A stretch of 64,000 bases of DNA from Myxococcus virescens (GTDB taxonomy: Bacteria; Myxococcota; Myxococcia; Myxococcales; Myxococcaceae): the NCBI RefSeq assembly GCF_900101905.1, contig NZ_FNAJ01000012.1:79609-143608 (forward strand). The letters are read 5' to 3'. Positions 54,417-62,080 of this stretch are shown piece after piece (position 1 is the stretch's first letter; each line of letters starts with the position of its first letter). Made by a program: the position numbers and the translations under genes. Below the pieces are notes generated by a model, which was not told the DNA's origin, searched no databases, and saw nothing but the letters and a program-made list of their open reading frames with translations.

Positions 54417-55534
54417 GAGTCCTGCGCGTACAGCAGCGACACCGGCCGCTCGTTGGCGACGCCGAACGCCTCCACGAACTTGGCCACCAGCTCGCGCTTG
54501 AGCGCCTTGCGCTGCGCCAGCTTCCCGGACAGCGGCAGCCGCGCTCCGGCCATGCTGCCGTGGCCGCCGGACGAGCCGCCGTAGTCCTCGCAGATTTCGC
54601 GGATGAGGCGCCCCGCGTTCATCCGCCGGTCCTTGACGCGCAAGCTGAGGAAGAGCTGGTTGCGGTACGTCCCGAAGGCCAGCGACCACTTCATGCCTTC
54701 GAGGAACATCAGCCGCTCGGCCACCTCCGCCACCATGTCCGGGGAGTAGACCTCCTCCAGGTCGGTGATGATGGCCGTCCCGTACACCTTCGCCCGCTCG
54801 TAGGCCGTGTGGTACAGCTGGAAGTAGCGCGCGGGCAGCTCGGGGTGCTCAATCTGCGCCAGCAGCATCTTGTCCATGCGCGGGAACAGCCACAGGTAGC
54901 TGTCCACGTCCGTGGGCGTCGTCTCCCGGCCCAGGTCGCGCGTGTCCGCCTTGATGCCGTAGAACAGGCCGGTGGCCACCTCCGTGGAGGGCTCCAACCG
55001 GGCCGCGCGCAGGTACTCCACCAGCATGGTGGACGTGGCTCCGAAGTCGCCGCCCACGTCCGCGAAAGGGGCCTCCAGGCTCTCCTGGCGCAGCGGATGG
55101 TGGTCTACCACCAGGTGCGCTTCCAGCCGCGCGGGAAGGGAGTGGTTGCCGACCTTGGGCTGCGTGTCCACCAGCCCGAAGAGGTCGTACTCGTCGAAGT
55201 CGATGGTCGACACGTGTGAGACGGGCAGGCGCAGCACCTTCACGAAGGCGATGTTCTCCGCCCGGCCGATGATGCCGCCGTAGCCGATGTGGGCCTTCAG
55301 GCCCGCCTTGCGCTCGAGCAGGTGCGCCAGGGCCACCGCCGCCGCCAGCGAGTCCGGGTCCGGGTTGTCGTGGGTGAGGATGAGCGCCTTGTGGTGGCCC
55401 TGGGCCACTCGCAGGAGCCGCTCCAGCTTGTCACGGGCTGGCATATGGGCCAGCCGCGGTGGCGGGGGCTCCGTCAGCTCGCCTCCCGAGCTTCCGGTTC
55501 CGCGGCGGCTGTTGAGGGACTGTGTCACGGGCAT
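54413..55534 (-). CDS. DHH-family phosphoesterase (NrnA-like)
   Basis: A 373-aa protein with the DHH and DHHA1 domain pair. Motifs are THDNPDPDSLAAAVALAHLL (I), LVDTQPKVGNHS (II), LVVDHHPLRQ (III), GGDFGATSTMLVEY (IV) and, in the DHHA1 part, DYGGSSGGHGSMAGARLP. Such enzymes hydrolyse nanoRNA, pAp or c-di-AMP breakdown products. The N-terminal 30 residues before the domain are Ser/Pro-rich. The ATG at 55534 is chosen; upstream frame residues show no ribosome site. Coupled with cysteine desulfurase by overlap. Confidence 0.88.
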   Translation of the reverse strand: MPVTQSLNSRRGTGSSGGELTEPPPPRLAHMPARDKLERLLRVAQGHHKALILTHDNPDPDSLAAAVALAHLLERKAGLKAHIGYGGIIGRAENIAFVKVLRLPVSHVSTIDFDEYDLFGLVDTQPKVGNHSLPARLEAHLVVDHHPLRQESLEAPFADVGGDFGATSTMLVEYLRAARLEPSTEVATGLFYGIKADTRDLGRETTPTDVDSYLWLFPRMDKMLLAQIEHPELPARYFQLYHTAYERAKVYGTAIITDLEEVYSPDMVAEVAERLMFLEGMKWSLAFGTYRNQLFLSLRVKDRRMNAGRLIREICEDYGGSSGGHGSMAGARLPLSGKLAQRKALKRELVAKFVEAFGVANERPVSLLYAQDS

Positions 55535-55687
55535 GGGTATTCTTCTTACTTCCTCCCGTCCGGGGATTCGAGGATCCGGGGTCTGTTGCCAACACACCAA
55601 TGGTGTCGACGGACCCCGCATCCTTCACGACGCGCGAGAGGAGCGTGAGCCTGCGCGCTCCCTCGCCGGGCCGCCGCGGGACGTGGG

Positions 55688-56647
55688 CTAGCTGTTCAGG
55701 GCCTTGTACTTGCGCCCCAGGTCCCGGAAGTACTTCATGCCGTTGTCGAGCGAGTTCTCCATCGCGTCCATCAGCACCGTCCGGAAGCCCGCCACGGGGC
55801 CCCGGAAGGACTCGTAGTAGCGCTGCCGGTCGATGGAGTGGATGACGGCGGGCATGTAGCCGTTGCGCAGCAGGATGAGGTTGCTGCACATGCGCCCCAC
55901 CTTCCCGCTGTGCTCGGTGAAGGGGAAGATCTGCACGAACTTGTGCTGGACCGTGGCCGCCTGCTTGATGGGGTGGAACTCGCGGAACTCGGCGCTGGCC
56001 GTGTAGTCCACGAGCTTCTCCAACTCCGGCTGGATCTTCGCCGGCTGGGAGATGTCGTGGAAGTACGTGCGGTGCAGCGGCATGTCCTTGCGCAGCCCGG
56101 ACCTGTCGCGCTCCTTGGCCAGCTCCTTCTCCGTGCGCTCGCGGCGCTCCATGCGCGCGCGCTCCGTCTGGGCCTCCGGCGTGTTGCCCAGGAAGAGGTC
56201 GTGCATCCGCTTGATGGTGGTCAGCGTGATTTGCGCCTGCTTCTTGGCGCCCGCTGCCTCCTCACGGATGAAGTCACAGACGGCCTTGTGGTTCCGGATT
56301 TCGAGGACCACCGGAATCATGGAGGCTTCCGCGCTGGTTCGATGAGGGAACAGCGCGGCCATCAGTTCCTGATGCGTGTAGACGACTCCCTCTAGCGCGG
56401 CGTCGTGGTAGATCCACGACATCTCCATCTTGTCCAAGAACTCGCGCGCGTCCGGCTTGTCCTTGTAGATGTCGAGGTACCCACGCAGCGTTTCGTTCTT
56501 CTCGTCGATGTCCTGGTAGCGTTCCTTCACGGACTGCGGCTCCTTCTCGCTGCGGGTCCGCCGCGGGCGGTACTCGAAGCATGCGGCCGAGCGGTACAAC
56601 GGCGCGTGGATTCTAGAAATTCCGCGCGGTTGTAACAACGAAATCAT
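55688..56647 (-). CDS. Fic-fold protein with substituted catalytic motif
   Basis: A 319-aa protein of the Fic/DOC superfamily. The fold is clear: ALEGVVYTHQEL near the inhibitory region, NHKAVCDFIREE, TLTTIKRMHDLFLG, HPIKQAATVQHKFVQIFPF, and the last helix with LILLRNGYMPAVIHSIDRQR. Active Fic enzymes have HPFx(D/E)GNGRxxR. Here the region reads FPFTEHSGKVGR (residues 241-252): Phe241 stands in the place of the catalytic His and GNGR is replaced by SGKVGR. It probably does not AMPylate by the usual path and may bind nucleotide or act as a regulator. ATG overlaps the upstream AAA gene stop (ATGA). Confidence 0.78.
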   Translation of the reverse strand: MISLLQPRGISRIHAPLYRSAACFEYRPRRTRSEKEPQSVKERYQDIDEKNETLRGYLDIYKDKPDAREFLDKMEMSWIYHDAALEGVVYTHQELMAALFPHRTSAEASMIPVVLEIRNHKAVCDFIREEAAGAKKQAQITLTTIKRMHDLFLGNTPEAQTERARMERRERTEKELAKERDRSGLRKDMPLHRTYFHDISQPAKIQPELEKLVDYTASAEFREFHPIKQAATVQHKFVQIFPFTEHSGKVGRMCSNLILLRNGYMPAVIHSIDRQRYYESFRGPVAGFRTVLMDAMENSLDNGMKYFRDLGRKYKALNS

Positions 56648-57987
56648 CACAGATTGACGAGGAACACCTCGCACGCCTGGTCGAGCAGGTCCTTGGAGAG
56701 CGCTGGAGGTATCTGCCGGTAGCGCGCCGCGTCCCGGATGAGGCTCACCAGGTCCCGAGGGTGGCACGAGCGAAGCTCCATGCTCCGCGGCTTGTAGTAG
56801 TGCTCGATGAGGTACGTGACGGCCTGGTCCACGTACGGGATTCCCGCTGCCTCGCAGACGCGACTGAAGATTTCCCGGTAAGCCTCTTCGTCGGGGTTCC
56901 CGACCTCAATCTTGTACTTGATGCGGCGCAGGAAGGCCTCGTCCACCAGTTCCTTGGGGTCCAGGTTGGTGGAGAAGACGAGGAGCTGGTCGAAGGGGAT
57001 TTCGAACTTCTTGCCAGTGTGGAGGGTGAGGAAGTCCACCCGCTTCTCCAGGGGGACAATCCACCGGTTGAGCAGGTCCGTGGGGTGGACCTTCTGGCGG
57101 CCGAAGTCGTCGATGAGGAGCATGCCGCCGTTGGCCTTCACCTGGAACGGGGCCTCGTAGAAGCGGGTGCTCTCCGAATAGATGAGGTCCAGCATCGCCA
57201 GCGTCAGCTCGCCGCCCACGACGACGGAGGGCCGGCGGCACAGGAGCCACCGGTTGTCCATTTCGAAGGTCTGCCGGCGGCCGGAGGCATCCCGGCCGAC
57301 CTCCAGCGACACCGGCGTGTGGATGAGCCGGTCGTGGACCTGGATGATTTGATTCCCAATCTCCAGGCAGTGGGGGACGAACACCTCGCCGCCGAACATG
57401 TTGGAGACGGCCTCGGCCAGGCTCGTCTTGCCGTTGCCGGGGGAACCGTAGAGGAACAGCGAGCGGCCGGAGTTCACCGCCGGGCCCAGCTTGTCCATCA
57501 GCTCCGCGGGGACGGTGAGGTGGCTGAGCGCCATCACCAGCTCCTCCTGGCTGACGACGGGCGTCTCCTCCGTCTGGCTGGTGATGAGCGCGTTGTACTG
57601 CTCGATTGGCACCGGCGCGGGGCCCACGTAGGTGGTGCGGGTGAGGGCGTCTCGCGCGTACTCGCGGCCCTTCTCCGACAGGATGAACTCCACGGACGCG
57701 CGGCCAAAGCCCTTGCCGCCGCGCAGGTCCACCAGCTTCTCCGTGGCGAGGAAGTCCACCACGTGCTCGATGACGCCTGGCCACGGCAGCCGCATCTCGT
57801 CCGCGATGCCCATGCCCGTGCCCGTGCCCGCGTAATAGAGGTACTTCAGGGCGATGTCGGACAGGATGCCCATCTTGAGCCCCGTGTCCTCCACCGACTT
57901 CGGCTCCGGTGGAGCGATGTCGAGGATGGATGGGTTCTCGAGCTTGAACGGATTGTCGTCGTAGTCGTAGCCAGCGGGAGGAGCCAT
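56647..57987 (-). CDS. AAA ATPase with winged-helix N-terminus
   Basis: A 446-aa ATPase. The N-terminal region (about 40-120) reads ALKYLYYAGTGTGMGIADEM, then VIEHVVDFLATEKLVDL and FILSEKGREYARDAL, which looks like a winged helix. Walker A is GSPGNGKT at 181-188 and Walker B LLIDDFG near 290-296. A sensor-like LLVFSTNLDPKELVDEAFLR and an arginine-finger-like RRIKYKIEV follow. The C-terminal lid is helical. Coupled by ATGA overlap with the degenerate Fic gene, so they likely form a complex or a switch. It is not MoxR or a standard ClpX-type protein. Function unknown. Confidence 0.82.
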   Translation of the reverse strand: MAPPAGYDYDDNPFKLENPSILDIAPPEPKSVEDTGLKMGILSDIALKYLYYAGTGTGMGIADEMRLPWPGVIEHVVDFLATEKLVDLRGGKGFGRASVEFILSEKGREYARDALTRTTYVGPAPVPIEQYNALITSQTEETPVVSQEELVMALSHLTVPAELMDKLGPAVNSGRSLFLYGSPGNGKTSLAEAVSNMFGGEVFVPHCLEIGNQIIQVHDRLIHTPVSLEVGRDASGRRQTFEMDNRWLLCRRPSVVVGGELTLAMLDLIYSESTRFYEAPFQVKANGGMLLIDDFGRQKVHPTDLLNRWIVPLEKRVDFLTLHTGKKFEIPFDQLLVFSTNLDPKELVDEAFLRRIKYKIEVGNPDEEAYREIFSRVCEAAGIPYVDQAVTYLIEHYYKPRSMELRSCHPRDLVSLIRDAARYRQIPPALSKDLLDQACEVFLVNL

Positions 57988-58053
57988 CAAGCCCCGTTCT
58001 AGCCCATTCGATGGGCGGTCGGGCGCGGGACGTGGCCTCTTCCCTGGCTGCCC

Positions 58054-58081
58054 GCCCCCCTCCCATGCCGAAGAGGGGGGC
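58054..58081 (-). terminator. Hairpin after ilvE
   Basis: GCCCCCCTC (58054-58062) and GAGGGGGGC (58073-58081) form a perfect 9-bp stem with a 10-nt loop, 12 bp beyond the ilvE stop on the minus strand and before the AAA gene. A T-run is lacking. Confidence 0.5.
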
Positions 58082-58093
58082 GAAGCGGGGGGC

Positions 58094-59041
58094 TCAGATG
58101 TACGTGAGCCAGTCCGCGTAGCGCGGCTCCTGGCCACGCACGATGCGGAAGTACATGTCCTGCACGTACCGGGTGATGGGGCCGGGCTTGCCGTCGCCCA
58201 CCTGGCGGTTGTCCACCTCGCGCACGGGGGTGATCTCCGCCGCCGTGCCGCAGAGGAAGATCTCGTTGGTGATGTAGAGCGCGTCGCGGGTGAAGGTGAC
58301 CTCCTCCACCGTGCGGCCGCTGTCGCGCAGGATGTGCAGCACCGTGTCGCGGGTGATGCCGTCCAGGATGGGGCCGGACAGCGGGGGCGTCTTGATGATG
58401 CCCTTCTTGTTCACCTGGAAGATGTTCTCTCCGGAGGCCTCGGCCACGAAGCCGCTGATGTCCAGGAGGATGGCCTCGTCGTAGCCCGCCAGCACCGCCT
58501 CGCGCTTGGCGAGGATGGAGTTGACGTACTGGCCGGTAATCTTCCCGCGCACCATGTTCACGTTGACGTGCATGCGCGTGTACGAGCTGACCTTGGCGCG
58601 GATGCCTTCCTTGATGCCCTTGTCGCCCAGGTACGCGCCCCAGTCCCAGGCCGTCACGGCCGTGCGGGTGGGGTTCACCGCGCCCAGGCCCATGGCGCCG
58701 TCGCCCATGAAGGCCACCGGCCGCAAGTACGCGCCGTTGGCGAACAGGTCCTTCTGCGCGCGGAGCAGATTCACGCACGCGTCGAAGAGCTCGTCCTCGG
58801 TGTACGGAATCTTCAGCATGATGATGTGCGCCGAGTCGAGCAGCCGGCGGACGTGCTCACGCAGCCGGAAGACGGCCAGCCGTCCGTCGTGCGTCTTGTA
58901 TGCGCGGATGCCCTCGAAGACACCCAGGCCATAGTGAAGCGCGTGCGTCATCAGATGCACGTGGCCCTCGTCCCATTTCATCAGTCGGCCGTCGAGCCAG
59001 ATTTGCTCGGCGCGCACTCCACTACTCGAGGTCGAGCTCAT
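58094..59041 (-). CDS. ilvE: Branched-chain amino acid aminotransferase
   Basis: A 315-aa class IV PLP aminotransferase that makes valine, leucine and isoleucine from their keto acids. The start is ATG at 59041. Typical features are HALHYGLGVFEGIRAYKTHD, the Lys in NMVRGKITGQYVNSILAKRE, GYDEAILLDISGFVAEASGE and LCGTAAEITPVREVD. The usual GNY is GQY. It is flanked by an AAA gene downstream and a patatin-like gene upstream and looks monocistronic. In myxobacteria branched-chain amino acid breakdown also feeds iso-fatty acids; which direction dominates is not visible. Confidence 0.94.
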   Translation of the reverse strand: MSSTSSSGVRAEQIWLDGRLMKWDEGHVHLMTHALHYGLGVFEGIRAYKTHDGRLAVFRLREHVRRLLDSAHIIMLKIPYTEDELFDACVNLLRAQKDLFANGAYLRPVAFMGDGAMGLGAVNPTRTAVTAWDWGAYLGDKGIKEGIRAKVSSYTRMHVNVNMVRGKITGQYVNSILAKREAVLAGYDEAILLDISGFVAEASGENIFQVNKKGIIKTPPLSGPILDGITRDTVLHILRDSGRTVEEVTFTRDALYITNEIFLCGTAAEITPVREVDNRQVGDGKPGPITRYVQDMYFRIVRGQEPRYADWLTYI

Positions 59042-59138
59042 TCGATGTTCCTTCGCCTGGATGTTGAGGGGGGGACAGCCAGGGCCTTCTAGCCAGTGAA
59101 ACCTATGAGGTCAAAGCGTGTTTCTCGTCCCGAAACAG

Positions 59139-60584
59139 TCACAGCACCGGTGGCAGGGGGGCGAGCATCCGACGAAGGAACGGGAGGTCCTCCGCGAGTG
59201 CCGCCCTGCCGAATTGTAACGCCTTCGAGGCCAGTTCCACCGACGGTACGACGTCCAGCGGTGACAGTGTTCGCGGAAAGCGTTTGACGTGGTGCGTATA
59301 GGGAAGGTTGGGCGCCACCGTCATCGCGGCGAGCCGCTGGAGGGGCAGCCAGAAGGGCGTGGTCAGCTTCGGAGCGAAGCCGTCGAGCGCGAGGATGAAC
59401 GCGTTGCGAGTGCCGATGCGGCCTCGGGCCACCGCCTTCCACGCCGCCTTCGCTGGCAGGTTGTCCACCAGTCCTCCGTCGATGAGCCTCGCGACGCCGT
59501 GCTGGCCCATGAGTCCTTCCACCAACGTGTGCATGCCGGGGTCCTCGCGCAGCACGTCGTAGTGGATGACGCCTGGCAGCGCGGAGGAGAAGCCCGCGGC
59601 GTCGAGCGCGTCGAAGTCGCCGGTGGTGTCGTCCGCACCCAGGTAGAGGCGGGCGGTGATTTCGGGGCGGGTGAAGAGCTCGGCCATGGCACCCATGGCG
59701 GCCTGGATGCGGCGTGCCACGCCCGCGGGGTTGAGCAGGCCCAGCGGACTGGTGCCCAGCAGGCGCTCGTAATACTCCAGCGGCCGGGGAAGCATGCCGC
59801 GGCGGATGCCGCCCACGGCGATGAGCGTCGGCACCGGCAAGTCCTTGAGCCGCATGCCACTGTTCTCCGGTCCCGCGCTGAAGAAGCGGCCCAGCCCCGC
59901 GCGCAGAAACAGCCGCAGCGCGGCGGGCAGGCCGTAGCGGCTCTCCGTGGAGATGAAGCGGAAGAGCTTCCGGAAGGACAGCCCGCGGACGATGTTGATC
60001 ATGTCCGTGGCGTCGAAGCGCGACAGGCGCGAGCGCATGATGGCCAGGATGGCGCCCATGGACGTCCCGGCGAGCAGGCGCGGCTCCAGGCCGTATTCGT
60101 CCAGGAGGCTCATCGCTCCCAGGTAGACGTAGGCCGTTCCGCCGCCGCCACCGGTGACCAGCACCAGTTCCTTGTGCCGGATTTCCCGGTCCAGTGCCTC
60201 GGGGGGAACGCGCCCGCGCAGCCGCTGCGCCACCATGTCGCGCGCCTTCGCGGCGTGCTGGCGCAGGTCCTTCACGTGCGGCATCAGCCGGTCCCGCGTG
60301 GGCGGGAAGGGGGCTTTGAGGACGGGGCCCAGGCGGCGCTCCACCTCCTCGCGAAACGGGGTGAGCAGCGCGCCCACGCCCACGTCGCGCTCGCCGTGCC
60401 GCACCTTGTAGAGGCGTGCCAGCGACAGGGCGGTGCGGAGGATGGCTTCCTCGCGCGGGTCGACCAGGGCCGCGTTGGCCAGCGATGCGCGCACGAGGCG
60501 GAGCTCCATCTCCTCGAGCGGCCGGGTGATCTGGAAGCGTTCCTTCAGCAGCACGCGCTTCGAGGGCCCGTCAGGCCTGGGCAA
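59139..60584 (-). CDS. Patatin-like phospholipase domain protein
   Basis: A 481-aa patatin-family acyl hydrolase. The oxyanion-hole loop is TGGGGGTAYVYLGAM, the nucleophile Ser175 is in LAGTSMGAILA, and the dyad Asp369 is in RLIDGGLVDN. A helical N-terminal region of about 135 residues precedes the domain (RLVRASLANAALVDPREEAI). Start taken as TTG 60584, overlapping the MoxR gene by 14 bp; a GTG at 60554 is possible. Together with the MoxR ATPase it forms a two-gene operon. Substrate is unknown, likely phospholipid. Confidence 0.85.
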   Translation of the reverse strand: MPRPDGPSKRVLLKERFQITRPLEEMELRLVRASLANAALVDPREEAILRTALSLARLYKVRHGERDVGVGALLTPFREEVERRLGPVLKAPFPPTRDRLMPHVKDLRQHAAKARDMVAQRLRGRVPPEALDREIRHKELVLVTGGGGGTAYVYLGAMSLLDEYGLEPRLLAGTSMGAILAIMRSRLSRFDATDMINIVRGLSFRKLFRFISTESRYGLPAALRLFLRAGLGRFFSAGPENSGMRLKDLPVPTLIAVGGIRRGMLPRPLEYYERLLGTSPLGLLNPAGVARRIQAAMGAMAELFTRPEITARLYLGADDTTGDFDALDAAGFSSALPGVIHYDVLREDPGMHTLVEGLMGQHGVARLIDGGLVDNLPAKAAWKAVARGRIGTRNAFILALDGFAPKLTTPFWLPLQRLAAMTVAPNLPYTHHVKRFPRTLSPLDVVPSVELASKALQFGRAALAEDLPFLRRMLAPLPPVL

Positions 60585-61509
60585 TCTGCGAGAGGTTGGC
60601 CTTCGCCTTCTCGATGTCGCCTTCGTACTTGAGGACGAGGTTCAGCGTGGAGGCCACCACGTCGGCGGTGAGCTGCTCCGCGTTCAGCAGCGCCAGGCTC
60701 TGGGCCCAGTCGAGCGTCTCGCTGATGGAGGGCGCCTTCTTCAGGTCGAGCGAGCGGATGGCGGCCACCGCTTCCACCACCTGCTCCGCCAGCACCTGGG
60801 GCACCTGGGGCAGTCGCGAGCGGACGATGCGCAGCTCGCGCTCGCGGTCCGGGAAGTCGATGTGCAGGTGGAGGCAGCGGCGCTTGAGCGCGTCGGACAG
60901 CTCGCGCGCGGCGTTGGAGGTGAGCAGCACGCGGGGGATGTGCTTCGCCCGGAAGGTGCCCAGCTCGGGGATGGTGACCGCGTTGTCGGAGAGCACCTCC
61001 AGCAGGAAGGCCTCGAACTCCGGATCCGCCTTGTCGATTTCGTCCACCAGCAGCAGGGCGGGGCGCTCGGAGAGCTGGGCCTTCAGCACCGGGCGGGGCA
61101 GCAGGAAGCGTTCGGAGAAGAACACCGCGTCGCTGGAGGCCAGCCGGTCCGCCGCCTGCGCCAGCGTGGTGGTGCCCTGCACCATGTCCCCAATCTTGTC
61201 CTTGAGGAGCTGGGTGTAGAGCAGCTGCTTGGCGTACTCCCACTCGTAGAGGGCCTTCGCCTCGTCCAGGCCTTCGTAGCACTGGAGCCGGATGAACTCG
61301 CGGCCCAGCGCCTGGGCCAGGGCCTTGGCCAGCTCCGTCTTGCCGACGCCGGCGGGGCCTTCCACCAGGATGGGCTTGTTCATCCGGTCCGCCAGGAAGG
61401 CCGCCGTGGCGATCTCCGGCGAGGATAGATAGCCCACCTGCTCCAGGCGATTCTCCGCGTCCTCCACGCTGGTGAAGGCGTGGCTCTCAACCGTCGAAGG
61501 GGTGCTCAC
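60571..61509 (-). CDS. MoxR-family AAA+ ATPase
   Basis: A 312-aa AAA+ protein of the MoxR/CoxD type. Walker A is EGPAGVGKTE (residues 50-59), Walker B LLLVDEIDKAD, followed by sensor-1 LLTSNAARELSDALKRRCLH. The C-terminal lid is helical. Such ATPases activate or assemble von Willebrand-factor-type or metal enzymes. No VWA partner is encoded next to it; the coupled gene is a patatin phospholipase. Start GTG at 61509. A 14-bp overlap with the patatin gene suggests tight stoichiometry. Confidence 0.9.
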   Translation of the reverse strand: MSTPSTVESHAFTSVEDAENRLEQVGYLSSPEIATAAFLADRMNKPILVEGPAGVGKTELAKALAQALGREFIRLQCYEGLDEAKALYEWEYAKQLLYTQLLKDKIGDMVQGTTTLAQAADRLASSDAVFFSERFLLPRPVLKAQLSERPALLLVDEIDKADPEFEAFLLEVLSDNAVTIPELGTFRAKHIPRVLLTSNAARELSDALKRRCLHLHIDFPDRERELRIVRSRLPQVPQVLAEQVVEAVAAIRSLDLKKAPSISETLDWAQSLALLNAEQLTADVVASTLNLVLKYEGDIEKAKANLSQIAQA

Positions 61510-61642
61510 CCGGTGAACTTAACCGACGCCCTCCTGGGGACTGCGGCAAAAATGCCAGGGTTCCGGCGTCGTCACCGTGGCCCGTTCGCCTCGCTGCCTG
61601 GCAAACCCGCGTAACTCCGGAGGGAAATATTCTGCGCAACGT

Positions 61643-61659
61643 GGGCACACCTCGTGCAT
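61643..61659 (+). promoter_or_regulatory. Sigma-54-like promoter of small membrane protein gene
   Basis: GGGCAC-ACCTC-GTGCAT differs at one position in each half from the sigma-54 consensus TGGCAC-N5-TTGCAT and keeps the GG-N10-GC core. The start point would be near 61671, 28 bp before the ATG. No enhancer-binding protein gene is adjacent. Confidence 0.4.
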
Positions 61660-61698
61660 CTCATGGCTTCCAATCGGTATTCAGGGAGGTGAGCGGTC

Positions 61699-61920
61699 AT
61701 GGTGTGGGCGTGGTTGCGGATGGTGATGATGGTGGCAGTGGTCCTGCTTCCGGGCGGCTTCCCGCTGCTGCTGGCCTATGTCGCCTTGCGTACACTCCGC
61801 AGCAGTTGGCGCCGTGCCCAGGAGGAGGCCCAGACGAGGGGCCGCGTGGTGTCGCTCCGGGACGTCGTCTCCACGCTCCACTTCAAGGAGCTGGTCCGCG
61901 AGGCACGCGCCGCGCTCTGA
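61699..61920 (+). CDS. Small single-pass membrane protein
   Basis: A 73-aa protein with one hydrophobic segment (MVMMVAVVLLPGGFPLLLAY) and a basic, helical cytoplasmic tail (RTLRSSWRRAQEEAQTRGRV, LHFKELVREARAAL). GGAGG lies upstream of the ATG. It sits alone between the MoxR operon and the coiled-coil gene, with a sigma-54-like promoter at 61643-61659 and a strong hairpin after it. Unknown role. Confidence 0.65.
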   Translation: MVWAWLRMVMMVAVVLLPGGFPLLLAYVALRTLRSSWRRAQEEAQTRGRVVSLRDVVSTLHFKELVREARAAL

Positions 61921-61962
61921 GCGCGGATGGAACCGCTCGACGCTTCCTGCGTTGGAACTGAG

Positions 61963-62009
61963 ACGGCCCTGACACACCTGCCCGGCTAGGGCACGGATGT
62001 CAGGGCCGT
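61963..62009 (+). terminator. Terminator hairpin after small membrane protein gene
   Basis: A perfect 12-bp stem (ACGGCCCTGACA, 61963-61974, with TGTCAGGGCCGT, 61998-62009), a 23-nt loop, then TTTCATT. The stem suits an intrinsic terminator for the 61699-61920 gene. Confidence 0.6.
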
Positions 62010-62046
62010 TTCATTGTGGCCTCGAGGTTCCGAGGCCGAGGCCGTC

Positions 62047-62073
62047 GGGATTCCGGCGGGGTGCCGGAATCCC
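62047..62073 (-). terminator. Hairpin after coiled-coil gene
   Basis: GGGATTCCGGC and GCCGGAATCCC form a perfect 11-bp stem with a 5-nt loop, 7 bp beyond the stop of the minus-strand gene. There is no T-tract on that strand. Confidence 0.5.
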
Positions 62074-62080
62074 GGCGCCG

